NCBI RefSeq assembly: GCF_004349265.1
Contig: NZ_SMFL01000004.1
Location: 529,150 to 593,149, forward strand
Direction of reading: 5' to 3'
Origin: Dyadobacter psychrotolerans
GTDB taxonomy: Bacteria; Bacteroidota; Bacteroidia; Cytophagales; Spirosomataceae
Length of the DNA: 64,000 nt
Shown here: positions 1 to 9,432 of the stretch, one piece after another
Layout: each line of letters starts with the position of its first letter
Numbering within the stretch: position 1 is the stretch's first letter
Notes under the pieces: generated by a model
What the model was told of the DNA's origin: nothing
Databases searched by the model: none
The model's input: the letters and a program-made list of their open reading frames with translations, nothing else
Program-made: the position numbers and the translations under genes

Positions 1-395
1 GTAGAAGCATAAAACAGGATTTCTCCCTTTATCAAGATTACAGTTTTGTTTAAAAAATCATTTTTTGATTTTACTCCAAAAACATCCAGACCATAGGCGA
101 TCGGTAGGGGGGCATATTCAAGATAATCATCCAGTCTTGTTCTGAAATTGCCGAAATGTTTACCGCGCTGGTCGGCGATCCTGTATTTTATCTGATCTTT
201 AAAAAAAAGAGTTGTCACCAGCCCTGAGCTCATCAAAACAGCCGGAACATAAAGTTTAGCTGGCTTAAATGCTAACGGACGGTTTACAATCGCGACAGAA
301 TCCGGTTGCTGGCCCAAACAGGAAAAGGATGCCAGAAAAAGCAGTAGTGATACAAATCTGTGTGACAAAGAAAATTTTGAAAGATAATTTGGCAT
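1..395 (-). CDS. PAP2-family phosphatase, N-terminal part (cut by window edge)
   Basis: The first 131 codons of a gene that runs off the left edge. The ATG at 393-395 opens a protein with a cleavable signal peptide (hydrophobic stretch RFVSLLLFLASFSCLGQ). Then comes a stretch typical of Bacteroidota membrane phosphatases of the PAP2 superfamily: a second hydrophobic segment (VPAVLMSSGLVTTLFF), then FGNFRTRLDDYLEYAPLPIA and YGLDVFGVKSKNDF. These resemble the region before the catalytic KxxxxxxRP motif, which would lie outside the window. The family removes phosphate from lipid or lipid A type substrates at the periplasmic face. It is divergent from the barrel gene at 710. An overlapping frame at 265-459 is not convincing. 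Family assignment rests on recalled resemblance, so it is probable rather than certain. Confidence 0.7.
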   Translation of the reverse strand, partial: MPNYLSKFSLSHRFVSLLLFLASFSCLGQQPDSVAIVNRPLAFKPAKLYVPAVLMSSGLVTTLFFKDQIKYRIADQRGKHFGNFRTRLDDYLEYAPLPIAYGLDVFGVKSKNDFLNKTVILIKGEILFYAS

Positions 396-709
396 TAATG
401 ACACGAAATAGATTAACAAAACAGATTTTACCAGCTGCACCAAAATGATCGCAAGACAAAAAAAGCAGCGGCGGAATTAATAAGTTACAATTTCAAACGC
501 AGGGTCACCAAAAGAAACAGAGTTTTGATAACGCAAACTGGGGACAAATCATTTCTCAAGGCGCCGTTTCTGATTTCGCAAACTCGGATCACATTAAAAA
601 ATGTAGGTTGATAATGTGTTTTTCATTTTATAACAAAGAAAAATGTCCTAAACCCTTTGATGTTTGGAGAAAGCATTGATATTTGAATTTTAAAATCAAA
701 TAGTTAAAC
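396..709. other. Divergent intergenic region, no gene seen
   Basis: About 310 bases between two divergent genes, AT-rich in the right half. It must hold promoters for both, but I found no exact TAnnTTTG element with a well-spaced upstream TTTG, and no hairpin or repeat worth naming. Confidence 0.5.
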
Positions 710-3292
710 GTGCTGAATAAACTTTACCGGAATCTTTTAATTATTTCGACTGTCCTACTCCTGGTTTTCTCTGCCGCTACGGCACAGACAACTTTCGGTG
801 ACAGTATTACGATTGCGGTGGGGCCGGAATATAATAAAGTAAGCAAACTGCATAAGATATTTCTCGGTGCGCATAACCGTGCCGTATGGGCCGCTCCGGT
901 AAAGCTGCGCGTCCTGTATTTGTCGACCGAAAAAGGTGGTCTGAAAATTGTACAGCTTGGCGGGGGAAATCAAACCCGTTCTTTGAGATTACAGGATCCG
1001 TCGGGGCGTCAATGGGTACTGCGAACGCTGCAAAAGTATCCGGACCGCAAATTATCCGAAAACCTCAAAAATACCATTGCCAGCGACATTCTTAAAGACC
1101 AGGTTTCAGCAACGCATCCTTTTAGTTCACTGGTTGTGCCGGCTCTGGCAGAAGCATTGGGCATCGCGCATGCTAATCCGGAAATCGTTTATCTTGCAGA
1201 AGATACCGCCTTAGGAAATTACAATAATGACTTTGCAAAACAAGTGTTTTTGTTTGAGGAACGGGCGCCGCTGGACGCGGATAAGACATATAGTACCCGG
1301 ACTATTCAGGACAAAATCCACAATGATAATGACAACAGTGTCGACGAAAAAATGGTGCTTCGCGCACGCTTGCTCGATATGCTGCTGGGCGACTGGGACC
1401 GGCATGAAGATCAATGGCGGTGGGAACGGATCAAGGGAAAAAAGGGCGATACCTATTTGCCCGTTCCCCGCGACCGTGATCAGGTTTTTTACAAAACAAG
1501 CGGGATATTTCCCTGGTTTGTCTCACATGGATGGCTGCGGTCAAAGTTTCAGCCATATGAAAATAAGATTCGTGACATTAAAACCTGGAACTTACAAAAT
1601 CAGTCGTTTGACAGATATTTTCTCAACCAGCTGGGTGCGGACGACTGGAAAGAGCAAATTTCGCTTGTCCAAAAAAGTCTTACCGATGAGCTGATCACGG
1701 GCTCAGTGAGACTGATGCCTGATACCGTTTTTCAAATTTCAGGTAAAGAAATTATTTCAAGGTTTATAGAACGCCGAAATATGCTAACGGACCAGGCGTT
1801 GAAATACTATCGTTTTTTATCAAAAGAGGTAGAAATTCCTGCGACTGACAAACACGATAATTTTGACATACAAAATAACCCGGACGGAAGTTTAAAAGTC
1901 ACAGTAAACAAGATCAAAAAAGACGGAAGTATCGATCATGTTACTTACATGAGGACTTTTTACCCTGAAACTACAAAAGAGGTGCGTTTGTATGGATTTG
2001 ATAACAGCGATAAGTTCAACTTAAACGGTTCACCGCCCTCGCCAATAACTGTGAGAATCATCGCCGGAGCTGGTGAAGACAGCGTTACCATATCCAAAAA
2101 TCTTTACAATCAACAACGGCTCTATATCTATGACCGTAAAGACGAAAAAAACAGTTTCCCTTTGCGGTCACAGGCTTCACTGCGGCTGTCGAATGACACA
2201 CTGGCAAACAGCTATGACAAAACAAGCTATCAATATGACCGCTTTGCATTAATTACAACAGCAACTTACGGAGTGGATAAAGGTGTCTCGCTGATGGGTG
2301 GATTTTCTTATGAAAAGCATGGCTTTCGCAAACAACCTTATGCATACCGGCATGAGTTACTGGCCGATTATTCTATTGCCCGGGAGTCATTTTTGATAAC
2401 CTATTTGGGTGATTTTAAAAAGGTGATTGGAAATAATAACCTGATGATCAACGTCAGATCAAGAGGCCCCAATAATGTTAGCAATTTTTTTGGTGTCGGA
2501 AACGAAAGCGTTTTTGTGAACGATGACGACAAAGAGATTGATTATTACCGAAACCGTTACGACTATTTAACGGGTGATATTTCGCTTTACAGAGATGTTA
2601 GAGGCTGGCGGTTCAGCGCAGGTATTGCAGGGCAGTATTACAACAGCAAGCAGGACCACAACCAAGATAAATTCTTAAATGAGTATAATAAACTGACTCC
2701 ATCTGAAAGGGTCTTTACCAACAAAGGTTATGTTGGTGCGATGATCAACTCCACCTTGGATACACGTAATAAGGGAATTGTGCGCATCGGTGGAATAACC
2801 TGGAATACCACGCTTGCCGGCTATAAGGCGGTATCGGGCAGTTACAAAAGTCTTATGCAGATTTCATCTGAATTTGGCTTTACCATAAATCCCGGCCAAG
2901 ATTCGGTTTTGATCGTTACCAACCGGACCGGAGGCGGAGCGGTTTTTGGCGAACCTGAATTTTTTCAAAAGGAGAGGCTGGGAGGGCTTGCCAATTTACG
3001 CGGCTTCAATACCGGCCGTTTTACCGGCCAGCAGATGCTTTACAACAATGTCGAAATGCGGTTAAAACTTTTCGATTTTAAATCCTATCTGCTGCCTGGA
3101 TCAGTTGGAGTTATCGGTTTACATGATCTGGGAAGAGTTTGGGTGCATGATGAAAAATCTAATAAAATACACGTCGGTTATGGTGGAGGTATTTATATTA
3201 TTCCGGCCCAAATGTTGGTGTTTGAAGTCATGGTTGGTGTCTCGCGTGAACGGGTAATTCCTTATTTTACACTTGGAGTGCGCTTGAATTAA
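710..3292 (+). CDS. Outer-membrane BamA/TamA-type barrel protein with kinase-like N-terminal domain
   Basis: 860 codons, GTG start, giving a good signal peptide (MLNKLYRNLLIISTVLLLVF, cut near ATAQ at residue 26). The C-terminal part, roughly residues 520-860, reads as a surface-antigen barrel: alternating strands, RLGGLANLRGFNTGRF near residue 760, and a final strand ending in GVRLN. Residues about 45-300 look like a divergent kinase fold. There is a glycine-rich loop LGGGNQTRSLRL (83-94), a possible nucleotide-binding position in WVLRTL (102-107), a catalytic-loop-like GDWDRHEDQWRW (227-238) and a metal-loop-like PVPRDRDQVF (251-260). In other Bacteroidota this arrangement is usually annotated only as a BamA family protein. 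Enzyme activity is inference. It overlaps the converging small gene at 3289 by four bases. Confidence 0.82.
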   Translation: MLNKLYRNLLIISTVLLLVFSAATAQTTFGDSITIAVGPEYNKVSKLHKIFLGAHNRAVWAAPVKLRVLYLSTEKGGLKIVQLGGGNQTRSLRLQDPSGRQWVLRTLQKYPDRKLSENLKNTIASDILKDQVSATHPFSSLVVPALAEALGIAHANPEIVYLAEDTALGNYNNDFAKQVFLFEERAPLDADKTYSTRTIQDKIHNDNDNSVDEKMVLRARLLDMLLGDWDRHEDQWRWERIKGKKGDTYLPVPRDRDQVFYKTSGIFPWFVSHGWLRSKFQPYENKIRDIKTWNLQNQSFDRYFLNQLGADDWKEQISLVQKSLTDELITGSVRLMPDTVFQISGKEIISRFIERRNMLTDQALKYYRFLSKEVEIPATDKHDNFDIQNNPDGSLKVTVNKIKKDGSIDHVTYMRTFYPETTKEVRLYGFDNSDKFNLNGSPPSPITVRIIAGAGEDSVTISKNLYNQQRLYIYDRKDEKNSFPLRSQASLRLSNDTLANSYDKTSYQYDRFALITTATYGVDKGVSLMGGFSYEKHGFRKQPYAYRHELLADYSIARESFLITYLGDFKKVIGNNNLMINVRSRGPNNVSNFFGVGNESVFVNDDDKEIDYYRNRYDYLTGDISLYRDVRGWRFSAGIAGQYYNSKQDHNQDKFLNEYNKLTPSERVFTNKGYVGAMINSTLDTRNKGIVRIGGITWNTTLAGYKAVSGSYKSLMQISSEFGFTINPGQDSVLIVTNRTGGGAVFGEPEFFQKERLGGLANLRGFNTGRFTGQQMLYNNVEMRLKLFDFKSYLLPGSVGVIGLHDLGRVWVHDEKSNKIHVGYGGGIYIIPAQMLVFEVMVGVSRERVIPYFTLGVRLN

Positions 3293-3528
3293 TTGATTAT
3301 TATTCTACTATTTGAAGTCCCACCTCCATAAGACTCTGTAATACCGGTTACAAGTTTATCCAGTTCTGTTTCTCTGTCTGTAAGTTGTGTTAAGGTATTA
3401 GAATCCATGGTTTGCATGTAGTTTTTTTGAAGGTCCCGCACTTCTTTGATGCGCAGAGCTAAGCTGTAAAGTGTCATGTTTAAAGTTTTGGTAAGTTGTA
3501 AAAATCGCAGCAGCCGCTTGAAAGACAT
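3289..3528 (-). CDS. Small hypothetical protein
   Basis: A 79-codon reading frame that converges on, and overlaps by four bases, the end of the barrel gene. I place the start at the ATG ending at 3528 because AAAAAGGA lies just upstream of it. A TTG further upstream (3591) would give 100 residues but has no better site. The protein is helical and charged, with no signal peptide, and ends in a Gly/Ser/Asn-rich tail (ESYGGGTSNSR). I do not recognise the family. It may be a real small cytoplasmic protein or a chance frame. The heptad-like middle section (residues 30-65) argues mildly for real. Confidence 0.4.
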   Translation of the reverse strand: MSFKRLLRFLQLTKTLNMTLYSLALRIKEVRDLQKNYMQTMDSNTLTQLTDRETELDKLVTGITESYGGGTSNSRIIIN

Positions 3529-3798
3529 AATCCTTTTTAATTCAAACGGACAAATCTGAGTTTGAACCTCCTTTTTTATTGAACTGTTCAACCATCCTGT
3601 TATTCTCCATATCTCTGAACATGATGATTTCGCATAAATCTTTGTTTAATGGAATTTTAGAAAAAATATAATAATTCCAATATGCTGTCTATTCAACGCT
3701 GATTTTGTCCGTTTCGGCTGAAAACTGCTAAGATTGCCTGGCTGGGAAACTCAATTTTGTGATGTTAAACATGCACAAGGAGTGCCAAAGAAAGCCAA

Positions 3799-5139
3799 AT
3801 GAAAAAGCATATCGTAATATTAATTCTTTCTGTTTTGTCGGTGTCGGCCAAAGCTCAGGAGCGGCTGAGCCTGAAACAATGCATCGATTACGGACTTAAA
3901 CACCACCGCAGCACATTAGTTTACCGCAATAACCAGGAGGCTGCGCGGTATCAGTCCAAGGAAGCACTGGCGGCTTATTTGCCAAATGTGAACCTGAACG
4001 GAAGCATCGATGATAACCTTATAGTACAGCAGTCGGTTATTCCTGCGGGGATATTTGGGCCCACAGATCTTAAAGTAGCATTCACCAAGAAATTCAACAG
4101 CAATGTGGTCGCCCAGGTTGACCAGACCATTTTCGATCAGTCGCTGATCACCGGCCTGAAAGCAAATAAAGTTGCTCAGCAGCAGGCCCAGCTAAATGGT
4201 GAGCAAAATGATGAGACGATTATCTACAATATCAGCAATGCCTATTACCAGATTTTCGTCTACCGTCAGCAGCTTACTCTTCTTCAATCCAACCGGGAAA
4301 CTTATCAGCAGCAACTGAATATTTCAAAACTGCAGCTTGAAAAAGGCGTGGCGATGGAGTCGGATGTGAACAAAATACAGGTGAATTATAACAATACCAG
4401 TTCGCAGATATTAGCTGCCGAAAGTGATCTGGAACTTGCTCAAAACCAGTTGAAAAATGCAATGGGTTATTCCCTTACTGACTCCCTTCAAATTCAGAAT
4501 TTTGAACTGGATGAACCAGCTGCCGATCAAACGCAAATCAGCTTTCGTGATTTTGCTTCATTTAATGCAGCCAACCGGATCGATTACCGACTGGCCGAAG
4601 TCAACATTGCACTTTTAGATATTGATCAGGCTAGAATTCGTGCTACTTCGCTTCCGAAACTGACAGCTTATGCCAGATATGGTTACATCGGATTTGGTGA
4701 TCGTTTGGGAGAATCGATTTCGGGTTTTAGTGATTATTCTGCGATTGGTATCAAACTTGCGATACCAATATTTGATGGTTTTAAACGCAATTCTCAATAC
4801 AACCAGGCCAGAATTAAACAGGTCAATGCCCGTGAAAATCTGAAACTGGACCAGGAAAATTTCCATCTAGAATATGACAACGCCCGCACGAAGCTGATTA
4901 AAGCGCAAAGCAGTCTGGATATGGATAAGAGGAATATCGGACTGGCCGAATCGGTTTTCAAAAGTACGGATCTGCAATACCAGAAAGGGGTAACCGACCT
5001 GACCGACTGGCTAAATTCGCAATATTCTCTCAAAGAAGCCCAAAGCAATTACCTCAACTCCCTTTATAATTTTCTGATAGCCAAAATCGATCTGGAAAAG
5101 GCGAACGGCACTTTGAAAACTTTTCATACCTCATTATAA
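3799..5139 (+). CDS. TolC-family outer membrane efflux protein
   Basis: 446 codons with a signal peptide (MKKHIVILILSVLSVSAKAQ). The two halves each show the outer-membrane-efflux pattern of long heptad helices: ALAAYLPNVNLNGSIDD early, repeated Gln/Asn-rich helices, and a second copy ending in KGVTDLTDWLNSQYSLKEAQ. Such proteins form trimeric exit ducts with a barrel in the outer membrane and a helical tunnel in the periplasm. It is the first gene of a three-gene operon, with 7 bases to the adaptor gene and then 10 bases to the pump, so all three parts of a tripartite pump are made together. Length is normal for the family. No regulator gene adjoins the operon on its 5' side. Confidence 0.93.
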   Translation: MKKHIVILILSVLSVSAKAQERLSLKQCIDYGLKHHRSTLVYRNNQEAARYQSKEALAAYLPNVNLNGSIDDNLIVQQSVIPAGIFGPTDLKVAFTKKFNSNVVAQVDQTIFDQSLITGLKANKVAQQQAQLNGEQNDETIIYNISNAYYQIFVYRQQLTLLQSNRETYQQQLNISKLQLEKGVAMESDVNKIQVNYNNTSSQILAAESDLELAQNQLKNAMGYSLTDSLQIQNFELDEPAADQTQISFRDFASFNAANRIDYRLAEVNIALLDIDQARIRATSLPKLTAYARYGYIGFGDRLGESISGFSDYSAIGIKLAIPIFDGFKRNSQYNQARIKQVNARENLKLDQENFHLEYDNARTKLIKAQSSLDMDKRNIGLAESVFKSTDLQYQKGVTDLTDWLNSQYSLKEAQSNYLNSLYNFLIAKIDLEKANGTLKTFHTSL

Positions 5140-5146
5140 AAACACC

Positions 5147-6208
5147 ATGAAACGTAAATACATCATTTCCATAGCGCTCGTTGCCATCATCGCCCTGATC
5201 GCTTACAAACTTTCTGCCAACAAAAAGCAGATCGACGCCAATAACACGCCTGAGAAAAAAGTAGCGGTAAAAATCCCGGTAAAATATGCAGAGGTAAAAG
5301 AGCAACTGCTTGAATTACGTATTGTAAAAACAGGAAATCTCGCACCTTTTAAAGAATCGAAAGTGATTACAACGAGTAGCGGCATTTTACAAACTGTACG
5401 TTTTGAATTGGGCGATCAGGTTCGTCAGGGACAGGTTCTGGCCATTATGGACAACCGTACACAACAACTCGACCTTCAAAAAGCAGAAAGTAATCTGATC
5501 AAATTAAAAGCAGATTTACAAACCTACACTGAGCTTTTGGAAGGAAAAGCAACCACCCGTGAAAAGGTCAATGATATTCGTCAGAATGTTAGCGACGCGC
5601 AGGTTCAGGTAGACCAGATCAGAAAACAAATGGGCGATGCTTCGGTCAAGGCGCCGACGAGCGGTATCATTTCCGCCAAAAATATGGAGCAAGGCGTGTT
5701 TGCAAGTCCTGGTTCAGAGATCGCGACGATTATTAATCTTTCAAGAACCAAAGTGCAGGTGAATCTGACGGAAGCGGAAGTTTACCAGATCAAACAGGGA
5801 CAGTCTGTAAAAATTACGACGGATGTATATCCTGACGTAGTTTTTTCCGGAAAAGTATCTTTTATCAGTCCGCAAGCTGATGTGACACATAACTACATGG
5901 CCGAGATCATGATTGAAAATACACAGAAAACGGTACTTCGCTCAGGAACGTTTGTGTATGCCGATTTCTCCCAAAAATCAAAACAAAATGTGCTGGTGAT
6001 CCCGCGTGAAGCGCTGACTGAGAGTGTGAAAAATGCATCCGTTTACGTGGTTGGAGCGGATAACAAGGTTGTTTTAACCCCTGTACAGCCGGGCAGAGAA
6101 ATGGGCAGTTTGATCGAAATCATTGGTGGTGTGAAAGCTGGCGACCGTGTGGTTACCTCCGGACAGATCAACCTGAAAAACGGAACTGAAGTTAGTTTAG
6201 CCAATTAA
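5147..6208 (+). CDS. RND efflux periplasmic adaptor (HlyD/MexA type)
   Basis: 353 codons. An N-terminal membrane anchor (YIISIALVAIIALIAYKL) holds the protein in the inner membrane. There is no lipobox cysteine, so it is anchored by this helix. The lipoyl-like half motif LGDQVRQGQVLAIMDN lies at about residues 88-103, followed by a short coiled-coil hairpin (about 105-160) and the second lipoyl half VKAPTSGIISAKNMEQG. Then come the beta-barrel domain and a C-terminal membrane-proximal domain with LVIPREAL. The short hairpin fits a partner of a TolC-like duct. It sits between the TolC and pump genes with gaps of 7 and 10 bases, so it is part of one transcript. Confidence 0.94.
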   Translation: MKRKYIISIALVAIIALIAYKLSANKKQIDANNTPEKKVAVKIPVKYAEVKEQLLELRIVKTGNLAPFKESKVITTSSGILQTVRFELGDQVRQGQVLAIMDNRTQQLDLQKAESNLIKLKADLQTYTELLEGKATTREKVNDIRQNVSDAQVQVDQIRKQMGDASVKAPTSGIISAKNMEQGVFASPGSEIATIINLSRTKVQVNLTEAEVYQIKQGQSVKITTDVYPDVVFSGKVSFISPQADVTHNYMAEIMIENTQKTVLRSGTFVYADFSQKSKQNVLVIPREALTESVKNASVYVVGADNKVVLTPVQPGREMGSLIEIIGGVKAGDRVVTSGQINLKNGTEVSLAN

Positions 6209-6218
6209 TCAGAAGGAC

Positions 6219-9200
6219 ATGTCAATATCAGAAATAGCCGTTAAACGGCCACTATTAATTGTTGTAATATTTACGGTACTCATGCTCTTCGGTGTGCAGA
6301 GTTACACGCTGCTTAACTACAAATTGCTGCCTAACATTTCAGTAAACGTAGTCAGTGTGGCCACCATTTACCCGGGCGCGGGTGCTGCGGAGGTAGAAAG
6401 TTCGGTAACCAAAAAACTGGAAGATGCATTTGCTTCGATTGAAGGATTGGACCAGATCAGCTCGACATCACAGGAAGGCGTATCTCAAATTACCGTGACG
6501 CTAAAAGCAGATGCCGATGTGGATAAAGCAGAGCGTGATATACAGCGGAAGGCCGATCAGGCCCAAAATGATTTGCCAGACGGGATCGAAAAACCTGTTG
6601 TAAATAAAATCAGCCTGGAAGAAACGCCGGTGATACAGGCCGGGGTGACTGGTAAACTTTCACCAAGAGAATTGTATGATCTGATGGATCTTCAGGTGCG
6701 TCCGCTTCTTCAAAATATTCAGGGAGTTGGGCAGGTTAACATCATTGGCGGCGATGAAAGACAGATTCAGGTCAACATCGATCAGGCTCGTTTGAAAGGT
6801 TATAACTTAAGTATAGATCAGATCACTCAGGCTGTTGCAAAAGGAAACCAGTCTTTCCCGGCAGGACAGATTGAAACAAAAAACCAGCAGTTCTCCATCC
6901 GCTACGATGCCAATGTAACTTCTCTGGATCAGATAAGAAAGCTGATCGTCGCCAAAGACCTCAGGGGTGGGACGATTTATCTTGAAAATGTGGCCGAAGT
7001 AGTAGATGCTACCGCCAAAACAACCGCCATTAATCACGTAAATGGAATTCCATCAATTGGTGTCCAGATCATCAAACAGACCGATGCCAATGCGGTGGAT
7101 GTGAGCACGCTTGTAAGAGAAGAGTTTATTTCTTTGGAAGGCCAGTTTAAATCCCAGGATGTAAAATTCCAGGTGACCAACGACCAGAGTACTTATACGC
7201 TTGCTTCTGCGCATGCGGTGATGGAAGATTTGGTATTAGCCATCGTAATCGTGGGACTTGTAATGCTTGCATTTTTGCATAGTGTCAGAAGTTCGATGTT
7301 TGTCATGGTCGCACTTCCGTGCTCAATTATCCCAACATTCATCGCGATGTACTTTTTCGGATTTTCATTGAATCTGATGACCTTGATGGCTCTTTCGCTG
7401 GTTGTCGGAATTCTGGTCGATGACTCCATCGTGGTTTTGGAGAATATTTACCGGCATTTGGAAATGGGGAAAGATAAAATGACAGCGGCTTTGGAAGGAC
7501 GCAGCGAAATCGGTTTTACCGCTCTTGCCATTACCTTAGTTGACGTAGTTGTATTTCTTCCGCTGGCGCTTTCAGGCGGTATTATCGGTGCCATTTTACG
7601 CGAATTCTCTTTGGTGGTTGTGATCTCCACACTGATGAGTTTGTTTGTTTCCTTTACGGTTACCCCGCTTTTGGCTAGCCGTTTTGGAAAAGTGGAAGAG
7701 TTGAATCCAAGGACTTTGTGGGGAAGAATTAACCTGGGCATTGAACACTTCATCGATCAACTAATTGCCGGCTACGGTTATCTGCTGGAAATTGTTTTGC
7801 ACAAAAAACGGTATCTGCTGTCCGGTGTGATTGTCCTTATTGTTGGGGCGATTATGCTCGTAGCGAAAGGGTTCATCGGTGCTGCGTTTATTCCTATTTC
7901 TGATCAGGGAGAACTGGTCATCAAACTGGAACTGGATCCCTCAGCCAGCATTTACCAGACCAACATGGTTGCGCAGCAGGTTGAAGAAATGATCATGAAA
8001 AAACCGGAAGTTGTTAATGTGTTTACCAGCGTAGGTTTTGTTTCCGGAAGTGTTTCGGGAGCGGCGAACAACGGTAACCTGGCAGATTTAACAGTAAGTC
8101 TTGTAGATAAAAAGAAACGGAATGTTTCACCGGCTGCTTTTGGTCTCAAAATGCAAAAGGAAATTAGCGCGGTCATCCCGGGCATAAAAGTTACCACTGC
8201 GGCAACCAGCGTATCCGGAACCAGTGCGGCACCCATACAGGTTGCGATCAAAGGCGTTAACATTGACCAGGTACGTAAAGTGGCGAATCAATTTAAAGAT
8301 AGCATTGCCAGCATTGCAGGAACTCAGTTTGTTGAGCTTTCAGTAAAGAATCAGAAGCAGGAAGTAGAAGTGAAGCTGAACCGTGAAAAAATGACGCTTT
8401 TAGGCCTTGACGCGAGTCAGGTTGGCGCTGCATTGCAAAATGCTTTCAGCGGGAACGACCAGAGCAAATTCAAACAATCGGGAAATGAGTATGATATAAA
8501 AATTGGTCTGGATCAATACAACCGATCTAATATCAGCAACGTGAAAAATCTGTCATTCACCAATAGCGATGGTCAGAGCTTTGTTTTGAGTCAGTTTGCA
8601 CAGGTAGGGGACGGGTTAGGAGAAAGCGTTTTGCAGCGTAACAACCGCCTGAGTGCCATCACCGTGAATGCAAACGTAATTGGCCGTCCGGTGGGTTCTG
8701 TATCCGATGAAATTGCGGTGAAGGCAGCAAAAATAAAACTGCCGGAGGGCGTAACGATTGAGTATCTCGGTGATACAAAAAACCAGGGAGATGCATTTGG
8801 AAGTCTGGGAATAGCCATTATAACGGCGATCCTGCTGGTTTACCTGATCATGGTAGCGCTTTATGAAAGTCTTATTTATCCGTTTGTGGTATTGTTCTCA
8901 ATACCGGTGGCATTGATCGGCGCACTTCTTGCTTTGGCATTGACGATGGAAACGCTTAATATTTTCTCCATCATTGGTGTGATCATGCTCTTGGGATTGG
9001 TAGCCAAGAATGCAATTTTAATTGTCGATTTTACGAACGAATTGAAAGCAAAAGGACATTCTGCCCACGATGCGCTTGTGGAAGCAGGAAAGGAAAGACT
9101 TCGCCCGATTTTGATGACGACGCTTGCGATGATTCTCGGTATGCTCCCAATCGCACTGGCAAGCGGATCCGGATCAGAGATCAAAAACGGTATGGCGTGG

Positions 9201-9344
9201 GTTATTATTGGCGGACTAACAAGCTCCATGATCCTTACTTTGTTTGTAGTTCCATCGATGTATATCATCATTGAAAAACTGATCAACAGGTTTAGCAAAA
9301 AACCAGAACAAAAGGCAGAGGCGATTGTGGTTTATCAGGGATAA
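6219..9344 (+). CDS. RND multidrug efflux pump, inner-membrane permease (HAE1/AcrB type)
   Basis: 1041 codons, the usual length for AcrB-like proton/drug antiporters. N-terminal MSISEIAVKRPLLIVVIFTV is the typical first membrane helix. Two large periplasmic loops follow (about 35-335 and 560-860). The essential aspartate pair of helix 4 is present as LVDDSIVVLENIYRH, residues 401 and 402. The last membrane block carries MLLGLVAKNAILIVDF and GKERLRPILMTTLAMILGM, as expected. It drives export of hydrophobic or amphiphilic compounds using the proton gradient. It is the last gene of the operon and is followed by a good terminator at 9365. The substrate cannot be read from the sequence. Confidence 0.95.
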   Translation: MSISEIAVKRPLLIVVIFTVLMLFGVQSYTLLNYKLLPNISVNVVSVATIYPGAGAAEVESSVTKKLEDAFASIEGLDQISSTSQEGVSQITVTLKADADVDKAERDIQRKADQAQNDLPDGIEKPVVNKISLEETPVIQAGVTGKLSPRELYDLMDLQVRPLLQNIQGVGQVNIIGGDERQIQVNIDQARLKGYNLSIDQITQAVAKGNQSFPAGQIETKNQQFSIRYDANVTSLDQIRKLIVAKDLRGGTIYLENVAEVVDATAKTTAINHVNGIPSIGVQIIKQTDANAVDVSTLVREEFISLEGQFKSQDVKFQVTNDQSTYTLASAHAVMEDLVLAIVIVGLVMLAFLHSVRSSMFVMVALPCSIIPTFIAMYFFGFSLNLMTLMALSLVVGILVDDSIVVLENIYRHLEMGKDKMTAALEGRSEIGFTALAITLVDVVVFLPLALSGGIIGAILREFSLVVVISTLMSLFVSFTVTPLLASRFGKVEELNPRTLWGRINLGIEHFIDQLIAGYGYLLEIVLHKKRYLLSGVIVLIVGAIMLVAKGFIGAAFIPISDQGELVIKLELDPSASIYQTNMVAQQVEEMIMKKPEVVNVFTSVGFVSGSVSGAANNGNLADLTVSLVDKKKRNVSPAAFGLKMQKEISAVIPGIKVTTAATSVSGTSAAPIQVAIKGVNIDQVRKVANQFKDSIASIAGTQFVELSVKNQKQEVEVKLNREKMTLLGLDASQVGAALQNAFSGNDQSKFKQSGNEYDIKIGLDQYNRSNISNVKNLSFTNSDGQSFVLSQFAQVGDGLGESVLQRNNRLSAITVNANVIGRPVGSVSDEIAVKAAKIKLPEGVTIEYLGDTKNQGDAFGSLGIAIITAILLVYLIMVALYESLIYPFVVLFSIPVALIGALLALALTMETLNIFSIIGVIMLLGLVAKNAILIVDFTNELKAKGHSAHDALVEAGKERLRPILMTTLAMILGMLPIALASGSGSEIKNGMAWVIIGGLTSSMILTLFVVPSMYIIIEKLINRFSKKPEQKAEAIVVYQG

Positions 9345-9364
9345 ATAATTTTGTCTTGAAATAG

Positions 9365-9403
9365 AACATCCGGCTCGCAAGATCGTGCAACCGGATGTTT
9401 TTT
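9365..9403 (+). terminator. Rho-independent terminator after the efflux operon
   Basis: Nine-base perfect arms AACATCCGG and CCGGATGTT around a 17-base loop, followed by a T run (TTTTTTG). It lies 20 bases after the pump stop codon and also faces the converging monooxygenase gene. Confidence 0.8.
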
Positions 9404-9432
9404 GTTCACTTTCCCTTGTTGCTTAATTGATT

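Noticed and set aside
265..459. 64-codon minus-strand frame
   Set aside because: It overlaps in another frame the better-supported PAP2 start (1-395), which has a signal peptide and family phrases.
3529..3591. Longer start (TTG at 3591) for the small gene at 3289
   Set aside because: The ATG ending at 3528 has AAGGA just before it. The TTG gives no added domain.
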